Source: Planctomycetota bacterium (lineage in GTDB: Bacteria > Planctomycetota > UBA1135 > GCA-002686595). Taken from it: a DNA stretch of 64,000 nucleotides. Made by a program: the position numbers and the translations under genes. Location of the stretch: assembly GCA_028823345.1 (NCBI GenBank), contig JAPKBR010000008.1:29199-93198 (forward strand), given 5' to 3'. Positions 17,073-24,636 of the stretch are shown here, one piece after another (position 1 is the stretch's first letter; each line of letters starts with the position of its first letter). The notes beneath the pieces are model-generated. The model did no database searches. It had not been told where the DNA came from and saw only the letters and a program-made list of their open reading frames with translations.

Positions 17073-18602
17073 ATGCTGCGTTCTTTCCTTATGCTCAGCC
17101 TGTTGTTGTCTACACAGGCCCTCGCCCAAAACTCTGACGTTCCCAAGGCTCGGCACGTGGTGCTCTTCTTAGTGGATGACCTGGGTTGGCAGGACACCTC
17201 GGTGCCCCATCACACCGAAAAGACCCCTTTGAATGAGCGCTACCGGACGCCCCATGCGGAGCGCTTGGCCGAGGAAGGTTTGGTGTTGCGCCATGGCTAT
17301 GCTTCTTCTCCCGTGTGCACGCCCACCCGCACGGCTATTCACTCGGGCCAATCCCCCGCTCGTTCGCACATTACCTATTGGACCCTGTATGCGGATCAGG
17401 ACCAGACCACTCCTTGGGCGCGCAAAGACGCTTCGAGTTTGGTGGCACCTGCTTGGGATGTGAACGGCTTGGATCAAAGCGACCCGACCCTGGCGCGACT
17501 TTTTTCCGACGCTGGGTTTCGCACGGTCCACGCGGGCAAGGCGCACTTGGGAGCGATCGGCTCATCGGGGGCGGACCCGTTGAATTTGGGTTTTGATGTG
17601 AACATTGCCGGGCACGGTCCTGGGGGACCCGGGTCCTACTACGGTCAGCACGACTTTCGCGCCAACGGCCGCCGGGGTAAACCGGGCAAGAGCGTTTGGG
17701 ATGTGCCGGGGCTTGAGGCCTATCACCAAAAGGATGTTTATCTGACCGAGGCGATCGTTGAGGAAACCTGTGGGGCTGTGCGGCAGGCCGCGAAGGACGA
17801 TAAGCGCCTGTTTCTGTCCTTTGCGCCCTATGCGGTGCACGCGCCGATCATGCCCAATAAAAAGTATCTCGAACACTATCCCGACCTGGATCCGAAGGAG
17901 GCAGCCTACGCCACCATGGTGGAGACTGTGGACCATGCCCTAGGGGCGTTGCTTTCGACCCTTGAGGACGAGGGCATGCTGAAGGACACCTTGTTCGTTT
18001 ACACCTCGGACAATGGGGGCCTCTCGGCTCACGGTCGTGGAGGCGAGCGACATGTGCACAACGCCCCGTTGCGTTCCGGCAAGGGCTCGGCCTATGAAGG
18101 TGGAGTGCGTGTGCCCTGGATCGTGCGTTGGCCAGGAGTGGTAGCTAAGGGAACCACAAGCGATGTGCCCGTGATTAGCCATGACTTGTACCCAAGTTTA
18201 TTGGCCGCTGCAGGTGTTTCCGTGCCAAAGGATCATGTTCTGGATGGAGTCAACCTTACGCCCTTCTGGCAAGGCGGGGAATTGGATCGGGAGCACCCAC
18301 TGGTCTGGCACATGCCCCATTTCTGGGGAGTGCACGGCCCGGGGGTCCAGCCCTACAGCGCCCTTCGCCAGGGCAGTCTCAAGCTGCTCTTCTTCCAGGG
18401 TGACGGACGCATCGAGCTCTACGACGTGGCCCAGGACCCGGGCGAGACCCAGGATCTAGCCTCAGAGCGCCCCGCTGACGCCCGTCGCTTGGCCCAACTC
18501 CTCGCTGCCGAACTCTTGCGCCGCAAGGCCCAAGCCCCTCGGATCAAGGGGGGCGGTCAACCCCTGGGGGTGATGGCGGCCTTGAATGAGATGCAGCGTT
18601 GA
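17073..18602 (+). CDS. Secreted sulfatase (CTPTR active site)
   Basis: The 509-residue protein has a signal peptide ending around residue 19 (STQALA) and then the sulfatase fold: VLFLVDDLGWQD metal-binding Asp pair and the active-site signature VCTPTR, in which Cys82 would be converted to formylglycine. Further conserved points are GKAHLG, a VHAPI segment with a metal/sulfate-binding His, and YTSDNGG. It should cleave sulfate esters, probably from algal polysaccharides, outside the cytoplasm. A second sulfatase follows 0.5 kb downstream on the same strand. The modifying enzyme (FGE or anSME) is not in the window. Substrate cannot be predicted from sequence. Confidence 0.93.
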   Translation: MLRSFLMLSLLLSTQALAQNSDVPKARHVVLFLVDDLGWQDTSVPHHTEKTPLNERYRTPHAERLAEEGLVLRHGYASSPVCTPTRTAIHSGQSPARSHITYWTLYADQDQTTPWARKDASSLVAPAWDVNGLDQSDPTLARLFSDAGFRTVHAGKAHLGAIGSSGADPLNLGFDVNIAGHGPGGPGSYYGQHDFRANGRRGKPGKSVWDVPGLEAYHQKDVYLTEAIVEETCGAVRQAAKDDKRLFLSFAPYAVHAPIMPNKKYLEHYPDLDPKEAAYATMVETVDHALGALLSTLEDEGMLKDTLFVYTSDNGGLSAHGRGGERHVHNAPLRSGKGSAYEGGVRVPWIVRWPGVVAKGTTSDVPVISHDLYPSLLAAAGVSVPKDHVLDGVNLTPFWQGGELDREHPLVWHMPHFWGVHGPGVQPYSALRQGSLKLLFFQGDGRIELYDVAQDPGETQDLASERPADARRLAQLLAAELLRRKAQAPRIKGGGQPLGVMAALNEMQR

Positions 18603-18647
18603 AACCGGGAGTACCGGTTTCCCAGATTCAGCGGCTATACTCCGGGC

Positions 18648-19106
18648 ATGAACGAAGAACAACAAATGGCGTCCCACAAGTGGCATGCGATTGAGTGCAA
18701 CAACTTGGCTTGGGGTTTGAGCGGCAAGAGTTCCCGGACCGCGAATGACAATGCGCAGATGTTGGCGGCGGCCCATGCGTCGGTCTTTCACTGGTCAAAA
18801 GCTGGGACGGGGGTGCATGTGGCCCGGGCGCAGATGATTGTGGCCCATGTGAATGCTCTGCTGGGCTATGGGCAGGTGGCCCTGGCGGCGGCCCATGAGT
18901 GCCGGGAAACGCTCGCGGCGGAAGACGTGCCGGACTGGGAGGCTGCGTTCATTGAGGCGATCCATGCCCATGCGCACCACGCGGCGGGAGAGATGGATCA
19001 CTTTGTCGAGACCCATGCCAAGGCGGTGGAGCTCGGCGCGGCGATTGTTGGGGATGAGGACCGGAAGGTCTTTGACGCGACCTTTGCCGGGATTCCGAAG
19101 CCGTGA
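18648..19106 (+). CDS. Small His/Ala-rich helical protein of unknown function
   Basis: I do not recognise this 152-residue protein. It has no signal peptide or membrane segment and is predicted to be all helical, with unusually many His, Ala and Trp residues (SHKWHAIECNNLAWGL, QMLAAAHASVFHWSKAG, EAIHAHAHHAAGEMDHF). The spacing of helices suggests TPR-like hairpins. Its stop TGA overlaps the GTG start of the downstream sulfatase (GTGA), so the two are co-translated, and it follows the first sulfatase after 45 bp. The His clusters could bind metal but no defined site is visible. Confidence 0.7.
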   Translation: MNEEQQMASHKWHAIECNNLAWGLSGKSSRTANDNAQMLAAAHASVFHWSKAGTGVHVARAQMIVAHVNALLGYGQVALAAAHECRETLAAEDVPDWEAAFIEAIHAHAHHAAGEMDHFVETHAKAVELGAAIVGDEDRKVFDATFAGIPKP

Positions 19107-20566
19107 GCCCAACGCCCTCGATGCTTGTGACTGGATCTCTGCTCCTGGCCCTGATGGGCGCAGGGGTTGGGTTTGCCGAGGGCTCATCATCCAGCGCAGA
19201 CCAGCCTGACCAGCCCAACATCGTGATCGTCTTCATGGACGACATGGGCTGGGGGGATCTGTCCTGCCAGGGGGAAACCCGCTGGGAGACCCCGAACATC
19301 GATCGGTTGGCCCGGGAAGGGGTGCGTTTCACCCGCTTCTATGTGAGCCAGCCGGTTTGCTCCGCCTCGCGCTCTTCGCTCTTGACCGGTTGCTATGCCA
19401 ACCGACTGTCGTTCTATGGGGCCCTCGGGCCCAGCGTTCGTTGGGGGATTGCGCCGGAGGAAACAACCCTTGGGGAGATGCTGCAGGGAGAGGGCTATGC
19501 CACCGCCCTCTTCGGCAAGTGGCACCTGGGGCACCTGCCTGAATACCTGCCCACGCGCCATGGATTTGACGAGTTCTATGGTTTGCCCTATTCCAACGAC
19601 ATGTGGCCCTTCCATCCGGAATCCCCGGGTGCTTGGCCGCCGCTCCCTCTCTTTCGAGGGGAAGAGCTCGTGGATTTGAATCCGGATCAAACCACCTTGA
19701 CCCGCGCCCTGACCCTGCGCTCGGTGGACTTCATCGAACGTCAGGCGGCGGAGAAAAAGCCCTTCTTCTTGTACCTGGCTCAGCCCATGCCCCATGTGCC
19801 GATCTTCGCCTCGCTGCCTTTTACCGGGCGCACGCCGACTCCCTATGGGGATACGGTGAGCGAGTTGGATTGGAGCGTGGGTGAAGTGCTCGCCGCCTTG
19901 GACCGTACGGGAACCGCGAGCAACACCTTGGTGCTGGTGACTTCGGACAACGGGCCATGGCTCAGTTACGGGGATCACGCGGGCACCACCCAGGGCCTGC
20001 GCGAGGGCAAGGGCACCACCTTCGAAGGGGGCGTGCGCGTGCCCGCCTTGGCTCGTTTCCCTGGGCGCATTCCAGCGGGACGCGTGGTGGAGGAACCTCT
20101 GATGACCATCGATGTGTTGCCCACATTGGCGGAGGTCGTGGGGGCGGAGTTACCCGAGTTGTCGATCGATGGGCGCAGCGCATGGGACCTGTTCCAGGCC
20201 AAGCCGAATGCATCGTCACCTCAGGAATACTATGGCCTCTGGTATAACCGGAACGATCTGCAGGCGGTGATCAGCGGCCGTTGGAAATTGCACCTACCCC
20301 ACAAGTACCGGTCGTTAGAGGGCCGGCCAGGTGGCACCGGAGGGATTCCCACTAAGTACAACTACGGCCTTGCCACGCCCCTTGCCCTGTTTGACTTGGT
20401 GCTGGATCCCGGGGAACAAACCGATGTGTCCCAGGCGAACCCAAAGGTCCTTGCACGCATGCTGCGCCATGCTGATGAGCTACGAGAGCGCCTCGGGGAC
20501 AACTTGACTAAGACCAAGGGCGCCGAAAACCGGCCCCATGGAAAGATCGTGCCCAAGTCCCAGTAG
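19103..20566 (+). CDS. Secreted sulfatase (CSASR active site), GTG start
   Basis: The 487-residue product carries a Sec signal and the sulfatase core: IVFMDDMGWGDLSC, the modified-Cys signature VCSASR (Cys86, the C-x-A-x-R variant common in arylsulfatases), GKWHLGHLPEYLPTRHGFDEFYG, and VTSDNGPW. Translation is assumed to start at GTG 19103, which overlaps the preceding stop; an in-frame ATG at 19121 would also leave a usable signal peptide. It is coupled to the small His-rich gene. Likely periplasmic or extracellular desulfation of polysaccharide or aryl sulfate esters; exact substrate unknown. It converges with a third sulfatase on the other strand, leaving only 15 bp between stops. Confidence 0.93.
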   Translation: MSPTPSMLVTGSLLLALMGAGVGFAEGSSSSADQPDQPNIVIVFMDDMGWGDLSCQGETRWETPNIDRLAREGVRFTRFYVSQPVCSASRSSLLTGCYANRLSFYGALGPSVRWGIAPEETTLGEMLQGEGYATALFGKWHLGHLPEYLPTRHGFDEFYGLPYSNDMWPFHPESPGAWPPLPLFRGEELVDLNPDQTTLTRALTLRSVDFIERQAAEKKPFFLYLAQPMPHVPIFASLPFTGRTPTPYGDTVSELDWSVGEVLAALDRTGTASNTLVLVTSDNGPWLSYGDHAGTTQGLREGKGTTFEGGVRVPALARFPGRIPAGRVVEEPLMTIDVLPTLAEVVGAELPELSIDGRSAWDLFQAKPNASSPQEYYGLWYNRNDLQAVISGRWKLHLPHKYRSLEGRPGGTGGIPTKYNYGLATPLALFDLVLDPGEQTDVSQANPKVLARMLRHADELRERLGDNLTKTKGAENRPHGKIVPKSQ

Positions 20567-20581
20567 GGCACTCGGGGAGGC

Positions 20582-22093
20582 TTACTTCTTCTTGGCTTGC
20601 GGATCGATCCCCGGCAAGGGGAAGATCGTCGATGGACTGCGCGATGAGTTCAAGAGCCCCACCATGCGGGCCAAGACTTCTGGCTCTTGGTCGGCCAGAT
20701 CTTTGGACTCTTTTGGGTCGGCTTCTAGGTCGTAGAGTTCCGTGACCAAATTGTCCTTGCGTAGTTTTCGGCGCACGGCTTTCCAACGGCCAGCTCGCAG
20801 GGCCTGTTGACCGCCGTATTCAAAGTAGAGGGATTCGTGCTTTGCTTGCTCGCCAGCCCCTTCGAGGGTCGGCAAGAGCGAGATTCCATCCAAGCCTGTG
20901 GGGCTTGGAACCTGGGCGATTTCCAAGAGGGTCGGCATCCAATCTTGGAAGGCGCTGGGCAAATCCGATGAGCTGCCCGCCGTCACGTGCTCGGGCCAGC
21001 GCACCAGGGTGGGGACCTTCAGGCCTCCCTCATACACCGAGCACTTCAAACCGCGCATGCCCGCCGCGCTGTTGAAAAAGGTTGAGTCCGTGCCCCCGTT
21101 GAAGGTCGGGCCATTGTCACTGGTGAAGACCACGATGGTGTTGTCCCGCAGGCCGAGCTCATCCAGCGTTGCAAGCACGCTGCCCACTTCCCGATCTAGA
21201 TGCGCCACCATGGCGGCATAAGCGGCCCGGGGCCTTGGGTGGGGCAGGTAACCCTTGTTCCCCAAGTAGTGCTCTTGGTCCCACTCCCGGGGAAAGGCGT
21301 CTAAGTCCTCGGGCGGAGCTTGCAAGGAAGCATGGGGGATGGGCGAGGCGTAATACAAAAAGAAGGGCTCGTCCTTGTGCTCGCGCACAAAGGAGACCGC
21401 ATCCGCGAGCATCACATCGTGTGCATAGGTTGCGCCGTTGTAGCGCTCCCAGTATTCGTCTTCCGTGTCGAGGGGCTCTTTTAGTTTTTGGTGGGAGTCA
21501 ACCCACTCGTTGCCCTCTAGTTCCACCCGTTCCCCATCACGCCAAAGGTGGGTGGGGTAGTGGTTGTGGGCGATGCGCTGGCAAAGGTAGCCGGAGAAGT
21601 GATCAAAGCCCTGGTTCTCCGGTGCACCGGTGGTGCCCGGTCCGCCGAGGCCCCACTTGCCCACGCCGCCGGTGGCGTATCCCTTAGCTTGCAGCACACG
21701 AGCAAGGGTCTGGGTGTTGGGTGCAAGGGGCCACTGGCCCTCCGACTGATCCTGACCCCAGCCGCCGTTTTCCCAGTTGTTGCGCACCTCGGAATGCCCC
21801 GTGTGCAAACCAGTCAGCAGAACACAGCGACTGGGAGCACAAACCGGACTGCCCGAATAGTGGTTCGTGAAAAGCATGCCATCCCGGGCGAGGGAGTCGA
21901 TGTTTGGTGTGGGGATCAGTTCTTGCCCATAGGCGCCCACTTCTCCATAGCCCAAATCATCCGCCATGAAGAAGACGATGTTCGGAGGACGCTGGGCGTC
22001 TTCTTTAGGGCTTGCATCGGAAGCACCGCAGCTTGCAAGGGCGCACAGAAAAGTTCCAAGGGCCAGGGCCCTCCATTGGTTGGGTTGAATCAT
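20582..22093 (-). CDS. Sulfatase lipoprotein (CAPSR active site)
   Basis: The 503-residue protein has a lipoprotein leader (CALASC, Cys22) and a sulfatase core with FFMADDLGYGEVGAYG, the canonical VCAPSR signature (Cys85), GKWGLGGPGTTG, and FTSDNGPTF. Anchoring by lipid distinguishes it from the other two sulfatases here, which look soluble. An in-frame extension to 22201 runs across the PPTase gene and is rejected; ATG 22093 directly precedes the leader. It ends with a Lys-rich tail (AKKK). Likely acts on sulfated polysaccharide at the cell surface or in the periplasm. Confidence 0.93.
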   Translation of the reverse strand: MIQPNQWRALALGTFLCALASCGASDASPKEDAQRPPNIVFFMADDLGYGEVGAYGQELIPTPNIDSLARDGMLFTNHYSGSPVCAPSRCVLLTGLHTGHSEVRNNWENGGWGQDQSEGQWPLAPNTQTLARVLQAKGYATGGVGKWGLGGPGTTGAPENQGFDHFSGYLCQRIAHNHYPTHLWRDGERVELEGNEWVDSHQKLKEPLDTEDEYWERYNGATYAHDVMLADAVSFVREHKDEPFFLYYASPIPHASLQAPPEDLDAFPREWDQEHYLGNKGYLPHPRPRAAYAAMVAHLDREVGSVLATLDELGLRDNTIVVFTSDNGPTFNGGTDSTFFNSAAGMRGLKCSVYEGGLKVPTLVRWPEHVTAGSSSDLPSAFQDWMPTLLEIAQVPSPTGLDGISLLPTLEGAGEQAKHESLYFEYGGQQALRAGRWKAVRRKLRKDNLVTELYDLEADPKESKDLADQEPEVLARMVGLLNSSRSPSTIFPLPGIDPQAKKK

Positions 22094-22104
22094 GGGGTTG
22101 GGTT

Positions 22105-22138
22105 GCGTCGCTGCGTGGATTGCGTCACTGCGTGGATT
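22105..22138. repeat. Tandem 17-bp duplication with one mismatch at the PPTase 3' end
   Basis: The units GCGTCGCTGCGTGGATT and GCGTCACTGCGTGGATT abut. The reverse-strand stop codon of the phosphopantetheinyl transferase is created by the single differing base in the right-hand copy; in the left-hand copy the same triplet reads CGA. Confidence 0.8.
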
Positions 22139-22748
22139 GCTCGCTCCAGGGATCAAAGGCAAGATCCGCGTCGTTCCAATGGTACAGGACTGTTGGCGCA
22201 TCCATGGTTACAGCAAAGAGACTCTTGCCCTTGCGCCTTTGAACCACCCGCCAGTCCTTGCCATCCAGGCACAGGGCTAGCTCGGACCCATCCCTGTCCT
22301 GGATCTTGCAGCGCGAAAGTCCCCCGATGCCGATGCCCGTGGCCTTGAGCACCGACTCCTTGGCGCACCAAGCCCGGGTGAAAGCCAGGGCCTCGTCGTT
22401 TCCAGCCAAGAGATCCTGCTCGTCCTTATCCAGCACCCGTTCCACCAAGCTTCGACGGCGAAGGGTGAGTTGTTCGGTGTCGATGCCCACCGGCACCCGG
22501 GCCACGATCGCCCCCACAAAGTGGGCATCATGGGTCACCGACCAATGCCATCCAGCATTGGGCAGAGGCCGCCCGCCTTCCTCTTCTTGCTCCCAATCAG
22601 CCGATGGTGCTCCGGCCGCTTCAGCCGCAGCAGCGAGGGCTTGGCGGGAAGCGAATCTCTGAATAATTACCCTTTCGCGCCCCTTAGGGGGCGCAGCTGG
22701 AGACGGCAGAATACAAATGTGCGCCATGGTTGGATTTTCCGGGGACAT
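22125..22748 (-). CDS. 4'-phosphopantetheinyl transferase, Sfp-like half-size
   Basis: The 207-residue enzyme carries the two family motifs: VGIDTEQ (Mg2+-binding Asp/Glu) and WCAKESVLKATGIG (the W..KES..K signature). It transfers the phosphopantetheine arm from CoA to a conserved Ser of carrier proteins. The window contains one carrier protein gene (32.2 kb) in a dedicated fatty-acid-like cluster, a plausible client, although the enzyme might equally serve the housekeeping ACP. The C-terminal few residues lie in a 17-bp tandem duplication. The gene sits between a sulfatase and an HD-domain gene, with no operon partner. Confidence 0.9.
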   Translation of the reverse strand: MSPENPTMAHICILPSPAAPPKGRERVIIQRFASRQALAAAAEAAGAPSADWEQEEEGGRPLPNAGWHWSVTHDAHFVGAIVARVPVGIDTEQLTLRRRSLVERVLDKDEQDLLAGNDEALAFTRAWCAKESVLKATGIGIGGLSRCKIQDRDGSELALCLDGKDWRVVQRRKGKSLFAVTMDAPTVLYHWNDADLAFDPWSEQSTQ

Positions 22749-22839
22749 GATCTAGAGAGTAGCGAACTCCTTCCCGGTAGCCGGCTGTGAATCCCTCTTC
22801 GGGCTCTATGGCTTGCTCCAAACCCCTTATAATGACCCT

Positions 22840-23322
22840 ATGAACATGGAACAAATAACCCTTGAGGTTCTCAAGGGCTACGCTCTGCACCACGACGGCA
22901 CCCATGGAATTTCCCACTGGCGACGGGTACGAGAGAACGGTTTATTCCTGGCCGAGAGCACCGGAGCCGACACGGAGGTGGTCGAGTTGTTCTCGGTCTT
23001 TCACGATTGTCGTCGCCGCAACGAAGGCAGGGATCCGGGGCACGGAGCCCGCGGAGCCCAGCTGGCAGTGGAGATGCGAGGGGAATGGTTCCAGATGGAT
23101 GACGAACCCTTCGAGCACCTGTTAATGGCCTGCCGCGCCCACACGGCTGGTTTGACCGAGGCCCATCCCACGGTGCAGACCTGCTGGGATGCGGACCGAT
23201 TGGACCTCGGCCGGGTTGGGGTTATACCCCGAGCCGATCGGCTCTGTACCAGACCGGCCAAGGATCCGGATACCATCAAGTGGGCCCTTGCTCGGAGCCA
23301 AGAAGGCTGGGACCGGCACTAG
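22840..23322 (+). CDS. HD-domain phosphohydrolase-like protein
   Basis: The 160-residue protein has the HD metal-site ladder: His in GISHWRRV, the HD pair in VFHDCRRR, a His in CRAHTAG and a final Asp in CWDADRLDLGRVG. This order is that of metal-dependent phosphohydrolases. Starting at ATG 22840 is preferred over an in-frame TTG at 22813; ATG 22846 is another option. Substrate (nucleotide or phosphoester) is unknown. It is followed 28 bp later by a glycosyltransferase gene on the same strand, with which it could be co-transcribed. Confidence 0.8.
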   Translation: MNMEQITLEVLKGYALHHDGTHGISHWRRVRENGLFLAESTGADTEVVELFSVFHDCRRRNEGRDPGHGARGAQLAVEMRGEWFQMDDEPFEHLLMACRAHTAGLTEAHPTVQTCWDADRLDLGRVGVIPRADRLCTRPAKDPDTIKWALARSQEGWDRH

Positions 23323-23350
23323 GCCTTTCTCCTGGTAGATTCAATTTCCC

Positions 23351-24571
23351 ATGCGTGTACTTCATTTCTTAACCCAGCGCCCGGGTTGGACCGGCAGCGG
23401 AACCACCTTGCATGCACTGGTGGACTGGGCCCGCTGCAAGGGCATCGACCAGCGCGTGCTGTGCCTTCTACCCGTTGGTGAAGAAGTTCCGGAAGTGGGC
23501 GGGCTTGGGCGCGAGCAGATTGACGTGGTGGATTGTGGCGAGGGCGGCACCCTTCCCTTTGCGATTCCCGGCATGAGCGATGTGATGCCCTATGCCAGCA
23601 CGGTTTTTGGGGAGATGAACCCCGAAGAACTCAGACTCTATTGTCAAGTACTGCGCTCTGCCTTGCAGCGCGCCATCGATGACTTTCAACCAGATGTGAT
23701 CCACGCGCACCACGCTTGGATCGGCGCTGGCATCGCCTGTGAGTTAGCCGGTTCCACTCCGGTGGTTTTGCATGGTCATGGCACGGGTCTGCGCCAAATG
23801 GGGCTGCTCCCGCACCTGGAAGACCGGGTGCGGGAGGGCCTCCAAAACATCGCTGGGATTTGTGTGTTGCACGAACAACACGCCCAGGATTACGCCCGCG
23901 TCCTGCGCATTGGGTCCGACCGGGTGCACCAGGTCGGGGCTGGGTTTGACCGAAACCTGTTCCGAGCCCCAGTGGAACCCGCCTCCCCGGGTACTTTGCT
24001 GTTCGCTGGGAAGTTCGCTGATGCAAAGGGACTTGGGCCCTTGCTCGAAGCTTTTAGCGCCCTGCGCGTGGAACGACCCCACCTTGAATTGGCCATCGCA
24101 GGGGCGGGGAGCGGGGAGCAGGGTAAGCGGCTCGTGCGGAGCATGGAGGCCACCGAGGGAGTGCGTATCCTCGGCCGCTTGACCCCCGGGAAGTTGGCCA
24201 TAGCCATGGGGAAGGCAGAGGTGTTTGTTCTGCCGTCACTTTTCGAGGGCCTGCCCTTGGTCCTGGTGGAAGCCGCCGCTTGTGGATGTCGCTTGGTGTC
24301 GAATGATCTTCCAGGAGTTCGATCCGGTTTGGCCGCTGCCCTCGTGGATCGGATGCACCTTTGCCCGCTCCCTCAGCTCGTGGGCCCCGATCGCTTGGCT
24401 CCGGGGGCGGCTCCGGGTTTCACAGAGGACCTAGCGCGGGTGCTTGGGGAAGCCCTTGATGCGGGACCCGCCTCGCGCCCCACGGCAGAAACCTGCGCCG
24501 CCTTTGACTGGTCTGCGGTGGCTGAGAAAGTGGAGAGAGTTTGGATGCGCGTGACAGACCGTAGGGGCTAA
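23351..24571 (+). CDS. Family 4 glycosyltransferase (GT-B)
   Basis: The 406-residue protein has the N-terminal acceptor domain with a glycine-rich loop (RPGWTGSGTTLHALV) and a C-terminal nucleotide-sugar domain. Near residue 210 is GTLLFAGKFADAKGLGPLLEAF, and near 295 the E-x7-E type motif LPSLFEGLPLVLVEAAACG. Such enzymes transfer a sugar from an NDP or similar donor to lipid, polysaccharide or small-molecule acceptors at the cytoplasmic face of the membrane. No polysaccharide cluster surrounds it, so the acceptor is unknown. ATG start at 23351, 28 bp after the HD gene. Confidence 0.88.
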   Translation: MRVLHFLTQRPGWTGSGTTLHALVDWARCKGIDQRVLCLLPVGEEVPEVGGLGREQIDVVDCGEGGTLPFAIPGMSDVMPYASTVFGEMNPEELRLYCQVLRSALQRAIDDFQPDVIHAHHAWIGAGIACELAGSTPVVLHGHGTGLRQMGLLPHLEDRVREGLQNIAGICVLHEQHAQDYARVLRIGSDRVHQVGAGFDRNLFRAPVEPASPGTLLFAGKFADAKGLGPLLEAFSALRVERPHLELAIAGAGSGEQGKRLVRSMEATEGVRILGRLTPGKLAIAMGKAEVFVLPSLFEGLPLVLVEAAACGCRLVSNDLPGVRSGLAAALVDRMHLCPLPQLVGPDRLAPGAAPGFTEDLARVLGEALDAGPASRPTAETCAAFDWSAVAEKVERVWMRVTDRRG

Positions 24572-24636
24572 CTCGCGCTTTCCGCAGCTCGGGGCTTACC
24601 AACCGGATGGATCAGGTGTTGCCCACCCAGCCCGCG

